Below are positions 16,065 to 24,240 of a stretch of 58,973 bases of DNA, piece by piece. The DNA comes from a virus. Under the pieces are notes generated by a model, which saw only the letters and a list, made by a program, of their open reading frames with translations, did not search any database and was not told the origin of the DNA. Position 1 is the stretch's first letter, and each line of letters begins with the position of its first letter. The translations under genes and the position numbers were made by a program. The stretch is taken from the IMG/VR virus record IMGVR_UViG_3300007735_000765, positions 1 through 58,973 of that record, one strand, 5' to 3'.

Positions 16065-16080
16065 TAATACTTAGGTATTA
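16065..16080. promoter_or_regulatory. Palindrome TAATAC-n4-GTATTA upstream of a promoter
   Basis: Perfect six-base arms around TTAG. The same pattern recurs at 16401-16416 and, with G for A, at 31308-31323, each time 10-40 bases upstream of a sigma70 -35 box. Candidate activator or repressor site. Confidence 0.5.
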
Positions 16081-16084
16081 CTTT

Positions 16085-16309
16085 TTAATTTGTTGGGTTG
16101 CTTTTATATTCTGCGTCAAACTTTGCTTGGGCAAGTTTGGAATCATAGATCATTTTGGTAGCAAAGCATAGGGCTACAATGCTAACAATGCCGCCTAGTA
16201 CTTCCAAAGGAAGCAGGAAAATTGCGGCAGGGACTAGGGTTGCAACGACTGTGAGTCCTGCAATGGTTTTGACTGTTTCTTTGAGTGCTGTTTTTTGGAT
16301 CTGGTCCAT
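16085..16309 (-). CDS. Small two-helix membrane protein (74 aa)
   Basis: After a charged start (MDQIQKTALKETVKTIAG) come two hydrophobic helices (LTVVATLVPAAIFLLPL and GGIVSIVALCFATKMIY) and a polar tail. It is expressed from its own consensus promoter with AAGGAAC before the ATG. Holin-sized, but nothing specific supports lysis and no endolysin is nearby; role unknown. Confidence 0.6.
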   Translation of the reverse strand: MDQIQKTALKETVKTIAGLTVVATLVPAAIFLLPLEVLGGIVSIVALCFATKMIYDSKLAQAKFDAEYKSNPTN

Positions 16310-16338
16310 CTTTGTTCCTTTCTACTTACTATGCCATA

Positions 16339-16367
16339 ATTATAGCAGAAAGGCGAATTATTGTCAA
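16339..16367 (-). promoter_or_regulatory. Sigma70 promoter of the 74-aa membrane protein
   Basis: TTGACA (16362-16367) and TATAAT (16339-16344) on the minus strand, 17-base spacer. A consensus early promoter between two tiny genes. Confidence 0.85.
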
Positions 16368-16400
16368 AGACCCGACAATCTACCAGGGTATTACAAAAAG

Positions 16401-16416
16401 TAATACTCTAGTATTA
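16401..16416. promoter_or_regulatory. Palindrome TAATAC-n4-GTATTA
   Basis: Perfect arms around TCTA, overlapping the stop codon of the 53-aa gene and lying about 34 bases upstream of the promoter at 16339-16367. A further half-site (GTAATACCC on the minus strand) follows it. Confidence 0.5.
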
Positions 16417-16575
16417 GTCATGATCTGCGGCTGTAATTTTCTCGCCCAAATAGGACTTAATGGTGCGCATAAGTTTGCGCTCTGTGTCGTAGACATACTC
16501 TTTGTCTTCGTCTTCAGTATGTACTACAAGAATAAAGCCATTTGCGGCTCGTCGAATTTCAATTGATTCAAACAT
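16414..16575 (-). CDS. Small conserved-looking protein (53 aa)
   Basis: MFESIEIRRAANGFILVVHT then EDEDKEYVYDTERKLMRTIK, ending in SYLGEKITAADHD. It is a compact beta-hairpin plus helix peptide typical of early phage miniproteins. A perfectly spaced sigma70 promoter and the CCTGAGGTG ribosome site support expression. Function unknown. Confidence 0.65.
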   Translation of the reverse strand: MFESIEIRRAANGFILVVHTEDEDKEYVYDTERKLMRTIKSYLGEKITAADHD

Positions 16576-16605
16576 TAAAAACACCTCAGGGTTAATTGAA
16601 GTGTT

Positions 16606-16634
16606 ATAATAGCATATAATTGTTTAACCGTCAA
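16606..16634 (-). promoter_or_regulatory. Sigma70 promoter of the 53-aa gene
   Basis: TTGACG (16629-16634) and TATTAT (16606-16611) on the minus strand, 17 bases apart. The -35 lies at the end of gene 16631-17002. Confidence 0.75.
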
Positions 16635-17002
16635 CCTATTCGACTAAAAACTTTGTGTAGTACGCGACTAGCCTGTTCGAAATTATGCTCCATTATTTCG
16701 ATATTGGCTAACCCGTAGGCTATTTTACCCATTTCAACATAGTAAGTGTCTGATGGCCAACGACGTCGTTTTAAGGGATAGCTGTTTATCAGTAAGCACT
16801 CGTCTGCTACAGGTTGGTAGTTTGTGGTGCTGAGTATTTGAATAGCGATAGGTTGTTCGCCGATATCAAGGCGTCTAAAGTTTTTGGCAAACAAGTGTAC
16901 AATGTAAGTTTCCACTTCACTGTCTAAATATACCGCACTTTGGCCTTCACTTTCCAATATGAGGTCATAGGCGGCACGAACGTATTCCTGCCAATGATTC
17001 AT
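16631..17002 (-). CDS. Hypothetical protein (123 aa), last gene of the sugar operon
   Basis: Not recognised. Begins MNHWQEYVRAAYDLILESEG; has VETYIVHLFAKNFRRLDIGE and LKRRRWPSDTYYVEMGKIAY. Mixed alpha/beta, no catalytic motif. It starts ten bases after the ThDP-enzyme C-terminal gene and so is the distal gene of the long operon that begins at 27.4 kb. It may be unrelated to sugar synthesis. Confidence 0.5.
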   Translation of the reverse strand: MNHWQEYVRAAYDLILESEGQSAVYLDSEVETYIVHLFAKNFRRLDIGEQPIAIQILSTTNYQPVADECLLINSYPLKRRRWPSDTYYVEMGKIAYGLANIEIMEHNFEQASRVLHKVFSRIG

Positions 17003-17012
17003 ATCGTATTTA

Positions 17013-17753
17013 CTAAATTTTTGCGATCATTTCCCGGGCTAGTTCTTCGTCTGATAAAAATGGTGCCATATCGTGTAGTCCTGCCTGTTTGCCATTTTTT
17101 AATGCTTGGCTAGGCTGTATCTCTTGATCCGCTGTACACTTGCAATCAATTATTGCGGGACCTTTGCCGTCAAAGATATTTTGAAAGTTTATTAAATCAG
17201 TTTGCAATCGTGCATCAAAATAGTTCATCCCAAATGTCATGGCCACACCCTTAAAATTTGGGAACCAAAGCCCCGTTTCACTGCTAGTACCATAAACACG
17301 ACCATCAAAATATTTCTGTTGGGTATTCTTAATACTTAGGTAGCCGTTGTTATTTAAAATAATAAATTTAATGTCTAAGTTGTGCTGTCGAACCACTGCC
17401 AACTCTTGTAAGTTAGTCATAAAACTACCATCGCCCACGATACTAATAACAGGTTGACCACTGGCAATAGCTACACCAATGGCCGCTGGTACCGCCCAAC
17501 CCATGTCGGCCTGTGCAGGGCTGAATATAAAACGCTGTGTGGATTTGGCATTTAGTGCTACAGGACCTGCATAACTGATACTACCTGCATCACCCATGAG
17601 AATGTGCTCAGGCGAACTGTGTTTATTCACTGCATCTAATACTGCATAAAGATTTAAAACATAGTCATCGTTGTTTGCGGCAAATTCGGGTTGCATCACT
17701 GGCCATTGTTGTTTCCAGTGATTACATTTTTGAATCCATTCCTGTCTCGTCAT
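17013..17753 (-). CDS. ThDP-dependent enzyme, C-terminal (cofactor-binding) half
   Basis: The PP domain of an acetolactate-synthase-like enzyme. SIVGDGSFMTNLQELAVVRQ then FIILNNNGYLSIKNTQQKYF is the diphosphate-binding motif (GDG followed ~25 residues later by NN). The N-terminal Pyr and central domains are encoded by the gene directly upstream, with ATGA overlap, so the enzyme is made as two chains. The split lies between the central and PP domains. Family members decarboxylate pyruvate and ligate the two-carbon unit to a keto acid or keto sugar. Confidence 0.75.
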   Translation of the reverse strand: MTRQEWIQKCNHWKQQWPVMQPEFAANNDDYVLNLYAVLDAVNKHSSPEHILMGDAGSISYAGPVALNAKSTQRFIFSPAQADMGWAVPAAIGVAIASGQPVISIVGDGSFMTNLQELAVVRQHNLDIKFIILNNNGYLSIKNTQQKYFDGRVYGTSSETGLWFPNFKGVAMTFGMNYFDARLQTDLINFQNIFDGKGPAIIDCKCTADQEIQPSQALKNGKQAGLHDMAPFLSDEELAREMIAKI

Positions 17754-18757
17754 AGCATTGCCTCAAAAAAGTTTTCAAGATAGTCGTTGAACTTGTAGTC
17801 AACAACAACAATATCTTTGTTTAGTTCATTCCAGTCGATGTCCACAAGGACTTTTGTGCTTGCCGGACTAAATTGTTTAGGATCATAGCCCACAACACTG
17901 GCATTCAAACTACTGCCTAAAATTAATAATAAGTCTGCGTTTTGCATAGCAAAGTTGCCTGCGCGACTACCGCGTTGACCCACTGCGCCAATGCTTAGTG
18001 CGTGACTGTCTGCTGTATAGTCTCTGGCACCATATGTGCTTACATAAGGAATTTCATACCTCTCGACGAATTTAACAAAGTCGTCAACTACGTTTGCTTG
18101 CCTAATACCATAACCTGCTAGTACTACCGGACGCTCAGCCTTGCTCAATAATTCTTTGACTACTGTATAGTCCTGTGTCTTTACTGTGCTTGCAGGAGGA
18201 TGGAACTGTGCGGGATTCTCGGGCATCTGCGCCAACTGTATGTCGCCTGGGATGTCAATCCATACTGGACCAGGACGACCCATTGTGGCTCTCCATACAG
18301 CTTCTTGTAACGTATACGCAACTTCATCAACGTTGGTAATAAAGTGGGCCATTTTGGTCATTGATTTATAAGTGTCAACAACATGATGCTCTTGAATACC
18401 ATACTTGCGAATGTTAACGCCTTTGGTTTGATTAATATAACCACTGCAAGTATTCAATCGAACATTGCCTGAGATGAATAACACAGGTACACTGTCCTGC
18501 CAAGCATCTAGTACACTGGTTGCACAGTTAGTACCTGCACATCCTGTTGTAGGATTAACCACAGCCAACTTACCAGTGTACTTGCTTTCACCAATAGCCG
18601 CATGGCCTGCGCCTTGCTCATGATGATAGCAAATATATGGCATACCTTGTTTGATAAAGCCGTCGTTAAGGCCAGCGGCGCCGCCGCCCATTAGGCCGTG
18701 TACTCGTTGTACACCAATTGATTTTAAGTAATCAGCGATCCAATCACACACTCTCAT
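17750..18757 (-). CDS. ThDP-dependent enzyme, N-terminal (Pyr and central domain) half
   Basis: A 335-residue protein. The catalytic Glu is in YHHEQGAGHAAIGESKYTG; the Pyr domain has NPTTGCAGTNCATSVLDAWQ; a central domain with YGIRQANVVDDF and GAVGQRGSRAGNFA follows. Together with the C-terminal gene it makes 580 residues, the length of a single-chain IlvB/YerE-type enzyme. Near RfbH- and RmlB-like genes it more likely acts on a keto sugar, as YerE does in yersiniose, than in branched-chain amino acid synthesis. That is inference; fused homologues are the norm. Confidence 0.75.
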   Translation of the reverse strand: MRVCDWIADYLKSIGVQRVHGLMGGGAAGLNDGFIKQGMPYICYHHEQGAGHAAIGESKYTGKLAVVNPTTGCAGTNCATSVLDAWQDSVPVLFISGNVRLNTCSGYINQTKGVNIRKYGIQEHHVVDTYKSMTKMAHFITNVDEVAYTLQEAVWRATMGRPGPVWIDIPGDIQLAQMPENPAQFHPPASTVKTQDYTVVKELLSKAERPVVLAGYGIRQANVVDDFVKFVERYEIPYVSTYGARDYTADSHALSIGAVGQRGSRAGNFAMQNADLLLILGSSLNASVVGYDPKQFSPASTKVLVDIDWNELNKDIVVVDYKFNDYLENFFEAML

Positions 18758-19923
18758 AGTTTATCTGCCCATTGTTTAATTCTTTTGACTGCCGAAATTA
18801 TACTATCTCGGTCTGTGGCGTAACAAAGCCTGATATGACCAGCACCATGTTCTCCGAAACAACTACCAGGAACAGTGACTACGCCTGCTTGATCCATTAA
18901 CTGTTCACAAACTTCTACATCCGTTAGACCTGTGCCTGTGATATTTGGAAATACATAAAATGCGCCTCCAGGAGTTTGACAGTTGAAGCCCGATATTTCG
19001 TTTAGTCCAGCAACAAGAATATCTCTACGCTGTTTATATTCGTTCATCATATGGTAAACCGAATCCTGTGGACCACGTATGGCTTCAATGCCTGCACTTT
19101 GAATAAAACTACTGACACAACTGCTGGTAGTCTGTAACAATGCACTCATACGATCCATAACTTCGGAAGGTCCAATTAGTGCGCCCAAGCGCCAACCTGT
19201 CATTGCAAATGCTTTACTAAATCCGTTGCTGAGAATAACGTGTGACCGACATTGGTCATACTGTGCAGGACTACTAAAATCGTAGTCATCATAAATCATG
19301 CGACTATAAATTTCGTCACTGTACAAGTAGATGTCTTTTTCTACGCATAAGTCGTAGATGGCTTTAAGTTCTTCCCTGGTCATTACTGCGCCAGTTGGAT
19401 TATTGGGACTGTTGAGGATCAGTAAACGAGTACGATCTGTTATCAGCTCACGTACATCGCTGGCCTGCATCTTAAATCCATGCTGTTCTTTTAGTGGCAC
19501 ACGTACTGCATTGACTCCGCACATTTTGATACTACTATAATATGTGGCAAAACCTGGATCAGGTACTAGTACTTCTTCTCCGGGATCACATAAACAGAAT
19601 ACAGAATAGTAAATGCCCACGTTGGCACCGGGTACTACCAAGACTTGATTCAAATCAGGCAGGAAGCCGCGACTTCTGTAAGTAGCACTACGAATTTCTT
19701 CTCTGAATTCTAAATCACCCCAACTGCTGGTATAGTGAGTTTTACCTTCAGTCAAGGCCCGCACTGCGGCCATAGTAATATTAGCAGGTGTACCAAAGTC
19801 TGGGTCACCAATCTCCATATGGATCATTGAACGACCTTGTGCTTCCAGGCGACGTGCCCTGTCCAAATACTTGAACATAGGTTGTCCGTCAATGTTCTGC
19901 GCCGCTGTGCTTAATTTTTTCAT
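18754..19923 (-). CDS. PLP-dependent class I aminotransferase
   Basis: A 389-residue fold-type I enzyme: the PLP Lys is in SNGFSKAFAMTGWRLG near residue 235, the substrate/cofactor Asn-Pro in LILNSPNNPTGAVMTRE, SDEIYSRMIYDD supplies the conserved Asp-Tyr, and an Arg in GHIRLCYA near the end should bind the carboxylate. It belongs to the AspC/aromatic subgroup. In this operon it may make an amino-acid side group for the sugar, or use the product of the ThDP enzyme. Overlaps with both neighbours by four bases. Confidence 0.85.
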   Translation of the reverse strand: MKKLSTAAQNIDGQPMFKYLDRARRLEAQGRSMIHMEIGDPDFGTPANITMAAVRALTEGKTHYTSSWGDLEFREEIRSATYRSRGFLPDLNQVLVVPGANVGIYYSVFCLCDPGEEVLVPDPGFATYYSSIKMCGVNAVRVPLKEQHGFKMQASDVRELITDRTRLLILNSPNNPTGAVMTREELKAIYDLCVEKDIYLYSDEIYSRMIYDDYDFSSPAQYDQCRSHVILSNGFSKAFAMTGWRLGALIGPSEVMDRMSALLQTTSSCVSSFIQSAGIEAIRGPQDSVYHMMNEYKQRRDILVAGLNEISGFNCQTPGGAFYVFPNITGTGLTDVEVCEQLMDQAGVVTVPGSCFGEHGAGHIRLCYATDRDSIISAVKRIKQWADKL

Positions 19924-21239
19924 TTGAACAAGCTCATGAAACCGTTGACTTTTTCTCCGATATAAGCAATCTGTTCCGGAGTGATCACAGGACTTGTTCC
20001 GTGGAAATAAGTATGTGTCATTGCGTGTGTGGCATTGGGGTGTAGATCTTTTGCCGATTGTGGATCCATCAAGTGACTATAGGCAGGCTGTAGCATAATG
20101 TTACCAGCAAAATAAGGGCGAGTCTGAATTAAATTTTCTTCCAGATAGTCCACAATATCCGTACGACTAAAGGGTGCATCTTTGCGTATGGTGAGAGGGA
20201 AAGCAAACCAACTAGGGGCAGACTTTGCTGTGGCTCGCGGTAAGTGGAAGAATTCTTCGTACTGTTCATAGATGTTGAATAGTAAATTGTAGTTGCGTCG
20301 ACGCAGTGCGTGAATCTCAGGTAACTTTTTAAGTTGTTCTAAGCCCATAGCGCATTGTAGTTCGATGGGTTTTAAATTGTATCCGATTTCGTCGTATACA
20401 TATTTGTGATCAAATACTTCATCGGGTAGTGTGGGAATCCAATTATTAAAACGTTTACCACAGGTACCACATTTTAGTTTGTTAGCTTCTGGTCCCACAC
20501 AATAACATCCACGACCCCATTCGCGGAAGCTACGGAGAATAACATCTGTTGTGGCATCGTCGGTGGCCACGTATCCGCCTTCACCCATGGTCATATGATG
20601 CGCAGGATAAAAACTACAGGATGACATTAGTCCATAACTGCCTAAAGGTCGACCATCATAGGTACTGCCCAAGGCGTCGCAACAATCTTCTAATAGTATT
20701 AGATTATGACGTCTAACAAGATCCATTAATCGATCCATATTGGGCGGATTGCCTAGAACATGCGCAAATGTAATAACACGAATGTCTGGATGTTCTGCTA
20801 GTGCTTGTTCAACTTGATCTAAGTCTAAGTTCAGTGAATCTAATTCAATGTCAACAAACACAGGATCAAATCCAACTTGTAATGTAGGATTCAGTGTTGT
20901 AGGAAAGCCTGCAATGGGCATTAATACTTTTGTACCACGAGGTAAATTGTAACCACGTTTACTGGTCAAGGCACTCATCATTAGTAGATTACTAGAGCTA
21001 CCACTGTTAGTTACAATGCCTTTTGTTTTGCCAAACTGCCGGGGGAACTCGCGTTCAAAACGCAGACCTGCATCCCCCATGGCCAACCAACCTTTGAGTA
21101 GACTTTCTACTCCAGCCACGTATTCCGATTCATCGTAGTGTGCGCCGGCATAATTCACAAAGTCCCGGCCAGCTACCCATGTTTTGTTTTGTTGTTTTTC
21201 TTGAATGTATTCACGTACTTGTTGAAGAATATGTTCCAT
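19920..21239 (-). CDS. rfbH: RfbH-type 4-keto-6-deoxyhexose 3-dehydratase (E1, PMP and [2Fe-2S])
   Basis: A 439-residue DegT-fold enzyme of RfbH/E1 length (437). The usual PLP Lys is replaced by His in CSFYPAHHMTMGEGG, the hallmark of the 3-dehydratases. A Cys cluster follows in WGRGCYCVGPEANKLKCGTC, as expected for the [2Fe-2S] centre, then DEIGYNLKPIELQCAMGLEQ. These enzymes remove the 3-OH from a CDP-4-keto-6-deoxy sugar to make 3,6-dideoxyhexoses of O antigens. No separate E3 reductase or glucose-1-P cytidylyltransferase is in the window; the host may supply them. Confidence 0.85.
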   Translation of the reverse strand: MEHILQQVREYIQEKQQNKTWVAGRDFVNYAGAHYDESEYVAGVESLLKGWLAMGDAGLRFEREFPRQFGKTKGIVTNSGSSSNLLMMSALTSKRGYNLPRGTKVLMPIAGFPTTLNPTLQVGFDPVFVDIELDSLNLDLDQVEQALAEHPDIRVITFAHVLGNPPNMDRLMDLVRRHNLILLEDCCDALGSTYDGRPLGSYGLMSSCSFYPAHHMTMGEGGYVATDDATTDVILRSFREWGRGCYCVGPEANKLKCGTCGKRFNNWIPTLPDEVFDHKYVYDEIGYNLKPIELQCAMGLEQLKKLPEIHALRRRNYNLLFNIYEQYEEFFHLPRATAKSAPSWFAFPLTIRKDAPFSRTDIVDYLEENLIQTRPYFAGNIMLQPAYSHLMDPQSAKDLHPNATHAMTHTYFHGTSPVITPEQIAYIGEKVNGFMSLFK

Positions 21240-21242
21240 ATG

Positions 21243-22190
21243 TTACCAAATAAAATTTTCCTTGTAGTATTGTACTATACTTTCAAGCTCTTTGTCAAAT
21301 TCTGCCTGGGGTTGCCAGCCTAAATTTCTAAGTTTGGTATCGTCAATACTGTACCTAACGTCTTGGCCAATTCTAACCATGTGCTCAATGTAGTTTTCTA
21401 TAGGATCATTTAATCCCATCAATTTTACTACTTTGTTCACTACGTTAATATTTTCCGTTTCGTAGTTGCCGCTGATATTATAGATTTCGTTGACTACTCC
21501 AGATTCGATGATCTTTATCACAGCCTTTGCAGTATCTCCAGCATGTAACCATGTACGCACCGGAGTTCCATTATTATGTAGATCTACTCGTCGACCAACG
21601 CTTAAAAATTTCACAGTCTTGGGTATTAATTTTTCTACGTATTGGCCGATGCCGTAATTGTTTGTGGGTCTGACAATCACGTAGTCCAGACCATATGTTC
21701 TGCCCCAGCTGGTTACCAAATGATCCGCGGCTGCTTTGGTAGCACTGTAGGGATTGCTGGGCTTGAGCAAGTCTGTTTCAACATGACTGCCTTGCTCAAT
21801 ATCACCATAGACTTCGTCTGTGCTGAAATGTAAAAACACAGGTTTACGATATTTTTTCTTGTTGATCATTTTAAGTAAATGATGCACACCGTCTATGTTA
21901 CTGTGTACAAAAGCGTCACTGTCTTCGATACTGTTATCAACGTGAGTTTCTGCGGCTAGATTAATAATATAATCGCAGTCATAGATTCTATCTAAGTCAT
22001 TGATGTCCGTTTTAAGAAAATTAAAATGATCTCCGTAGCGCATACTCCAACTATCGATCCAACCTTCATTACTAGCGTAGGTACACTTATCTACACCTAT
22101 CACGTACCATCCTTTTTCCAAACAGGCTTCAGTGACATGACTACCAATAAAACCCAAACAGCCTGTCACATATACAATCTTTTTACTCAT
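21243..22190 (-). CDS. Nucleotide-sugar 4,6-dehydratase (RmlB-like SDR)
   Basis: A 315-residue extended SDR. NAD site is VTGCLGFIGSHV; LAAETHVDNSIED is the RmlB signature; the catalytic Thr-Asp-Glu is in LHFSTDEVYGDIEQG and Tyr-x-x-x-Lys in NPYSATKAAADHL. It would make the 4-keto-6-deoxy sugar that the RfbH-type enzyme uses. Slightly shorter than RmlB (360). Whether it takes dTDP- or CDP-glucose cannot be read from sequence. It lies three bases before the RfbH gene. Confidence 0.85.
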   Translation of the reverse strand: MSKKIVYVTGCLGFIGSHVTEACLEKGWYVIGVDKCTYASNEGWIDSWSMRYGDHFNFLKTDINDLDRIYDCDYIINLAAETHVDNSIEDSDAFVHSNIDGVHHLLKMINKKKYRKPVFLHFSTDEVYGDIEQGSHVETDLLKPSNPYSATKAAADHLVTSWGRTYGLDYVIVRPTNNYGIGQYVEKLIPKTVKFLSVGRRVDLHNNGTPVRTWLHAGDTAKAVIKIIESGVVNEIYNISGNYETENINVVNKVVKLMGLNDPIENYIEHMVRIGQDVRYSIDDTKLRNLGWQPQAEFDKELESIVQYYKENFIW

Positions 22191-22977
22191 AATTTTTAAA
22201 TCCTTGTTCTAATCCTTGCAACGGCAATTTTAATCTCGCGAGATTGTTTCCATCGCCCGTGTAGTTTGGTCCGGGTTCCAACTTTACGTCAATTACGCCG
22301 TTGGGCACTTGATATTTGGCAAACAATTTTAACTGTTCGCTTAACATTAATTTTTCTGGGTACACACAGTTTAAGTCTTTGTATAAATCAGTGGACGTAC
22401 AATAGTGTTCTGCAATAGTTGCAAAGTCTTTCGCACTGATATAGTCAAAGTATTTGTCAGTGACAGTGATTTTACCGTCACGTTTAAATTTTTTAAACAA
22501 CCTGATGTTGGGTTCGCTTGAATCAAAACATCCAAACAAACGTAATGTATAGAAACTTTGACGTTTAAGTATCATCCTGGCGATCATGTTCTTTGTAAAC
22601 CCGTAGGACTCCAGGGGCTTGGCTGTCAATATATCGCGTTCGCTGGCGTTAGAAATACTAGTGCGCTTGTCAAACTCTGCGCCCGATCCTATGTTAATGT
22701 ATCGTCTAACACCAGGATTATTGTAAAAATTTAAAAAGATGGTCAAGTCACGCTGTACATCGCTGTAGTTTATATCATCTACGTTGCGGCCGCCACCGGA
22801 GATAGCACAATTAATAATCACATCAGGTTGAGTGACGCTCAACCATTGGTCCACTGCTTGGTAGTCTGTTAAGTCCAAAGTATTTCTAACCACCGGTATA
22901 ACATAGTGATTATGAATCAGATGTTCAAGTAAGTAACCACCCAAGTAGCCGTTTGCACCAAGTATTGCTATTCTCAT
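22183..22977 (-). CDS. NAD(P)-dependent sugar epimerase/reductase (RmlD/fucose-synthase-like)
   Basis: A 264-residue SDR: Rossmann motif ILGANGYLGGYL, INCAISGGGRNVDD, a Ser-Gly-Ala segment (INIGSGAEFDKR) and the catalytic Tyr-x-x-x-Lys in ESYGFTKNMIAR. Layout is that of GDP-fucose synthase or RmlD-type reductases. It probably performs the late keto reduction or epimerisation of the deoxy sugar made by its neighbours. It overlaps the RmlB-like gene by eight bases. Confidence 0.75.
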   Translation of the reverse strand: MRIAILGANGYLGGYLLEHLIHNHYVIPVVRNTLDLTDYQAVDQWLSVTQPDVIINCAISGGGRNVDDINYSDVQRDLTIFLNFYNNPGVRRYINIGSGAEFDKRTSISNASERDILTAKPLESYGFTKNMIARMILKRQSFYTLRLFGCFDSSEPNIRLFKKFKRDGKITVTDKYFDYISAKDFATIAEHYCTSTDLYKDLNCVYPEKLMLSEQLKLFAKYQVPNGVIDVKLEPGPNYTGDGNNLARLKLPLQGLEQGFKNYE

Positions 22978-23744
22978 TTCAACTCTGTTACTGGAGGAAC
23001 GCCCAATGCTTCGTTAACTTGTCGCATACACTCAAGTTTAGTTGGACTGTGTCTGCTACTGTGCCAATGAATTACATGCGCATCTTCATATTTGCACTTG
23101 TTCCATTCGTCCTGTGTTTCAACGGGATGCCAGGGTAACCATTGTGCTTGATAAAATAGTTCTGGTCTGTGTGCTGTTTCCCATGACAGAGACTGACTCC
23201 AGAACATAGTGTTATGAATAATCTGCTGATTGTTGTAACTGCTCATGCCGTCACTGCGATCCCATTCGGCTCGCATGCCTCGCTCCAGCGTCCACAAATC
23301 GCGGTTCATGTCATGTGGATAGTATTGCAGGTCGTTGTTAAACAAGTTGTCAAAGCTCTTGTTATACTGATTGGGCTCGTGCCAGCTCTTGGGGTCTGTC
23401 CAGTTAAATAACCGAAATTCGTTGAACTCACCAAAAATCTTTGTGGGTTTCACAAACTGTACATCGGGCCCTACCCATAGTATATTGCAGGGTTCCTTGT
23501 GCCATAGTTCGTGAACTCTGTCATTATTCAAAGGCATAGCATCGTTGATGCTGTCGATTTCTTCGTCAAATAAAATATATTCCCACGTGCCTTCTAAAAA
23601 ATGTCTCGCACTGGCTAAACTATGCAAACACATCTGCTTATAGGTTTCGTAGATATCACCTTCGTCTCGAGTGTCTTTCCAAACCCATTTTGTGCTCTTA
23701 ATTCTGCGGTGAGCACAGACCACATAATTTTTTACATCGGTCAT
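22974..23744 (-). CDS. Glycosyltransferase-like protein (256 aa)
   Basis: The pattern CNILWVGPDVQFVKPTKIFG resembles the nucleotide-sugar-binding loop of GT-A glycosyltransferases (ILWxDxDxxF), with Gly in the first Asp position. Other features: VVCAHRRIKSTKWVWKDTRD at the start and a late HVIHWHSSRHSPTK. Similar proteins occur in surface-glycan clusters of T4-like phages. If it is a transferase it may attach the operon's sugar to a virion or host molecule. The altered DxD lowers confidence. Confidence 0.5.
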   Translation of the reverse strand: MTDVKNYVVCAHRRIKSTKWVWKDTRDEGDIYETYKQMCLHSLASARHFLEGTWEYILFDEEIDSINDAMPLNNDRVHELWHKEPCNILWVGPDVQFVKPTKIFGEFNEFRLFNWTDPKSWHEPNQYNKSFDNLFNNDLQYYPHDMNRDLWTLERGMRAEWDRSDGMSSYNNQQIIHNTMFWSQSLSWETAHRPELFYQAQWLPWHPVETQDEWNKCKYEDAHVIHWHSSRHSPTKLECMRQVNEALGVPPVTELK

Positions 23745-23756
23745 TGAAATTTTCAG

Positions 23757-24203
23757 TTATAGTTGTATATATTCGTAGTTAACAGTGTCTGTGTTAACTC
23801 TGAATACAGTTGCTCCATTACGTAAATGGAATTTTTTTGCCATATCCGTGGGAGGACTTAGTGTAACAAATCTTTTGACATTGGGCAAGTCTGATTGTGC
23901 CTTTTTCAACGCTTCAATGATTAAACGTTTTCCTGCGCCAGGTTTGTAACTCCAAATAGTATAAAATACCGCAGTATCTGGTTCTGGGTCTTGAGTCGAT
24001 ACTAACAGTTCATCTTCACTGCTGGGCACACCCTTGCAGAACTTAGCACAGACCATGGCTTCGATATGATTTTGGTCGTCTGTGAGTGCAAACACATGAC
24101 TGTTACTACCAAAACGTAGTTCATGCGGGATGTGAGGACGAATAGGATCGTCTTTTAAATAAGCGGCTAGTGGATCAGATAAATTTTTAACGGTGTAAAT
24201 CAT
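23757..24203 (-). CDS. GNAT-fold acyltransferase-like protein
   Basis: A 148-residue protein with an acetyl-CoA-loop-like YKPGAGKRLIIEAL, then FVTLSPPTDMAKKFHLRNGA. The TLSP followed by FHLRNGA pattern resembles the GNAT-type C-terminal domain of malonyl-CoA decarboxylase. A stand-alone version may be an acyltransferase. An AATAAATA late-type box lies 25 bases upstream (24229-24236), suggesting additional late expression within the operon. Confidence 0.5.
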   Translation of the reverse strand: MIYTVKNLSDPLAAYLKDDPIRPHIPHELRFGSNSHVFALTDDQNHIEAMVCAKFCKGVPSSEDELLVSTQDPEPDTAVFYTIWSYKPGAGKRLIIEALKKAQSDLPNVKRFVTLSPPTDMAKKFHLRNGATVFRVNTDTVNYEYIQL

Positions 24204-24240
24204 GGCAGATGACAGGGTGTATCACCTGTATTTATTCGAT

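Noticed and set aside
17013-18757. Branched-chain amino acid synthesis by the ThDP pair
   Set aside because: Not excluded, but no IlvC, IlvD or regulatory IlvN-type gene is present and all neighbours are sugar genes.
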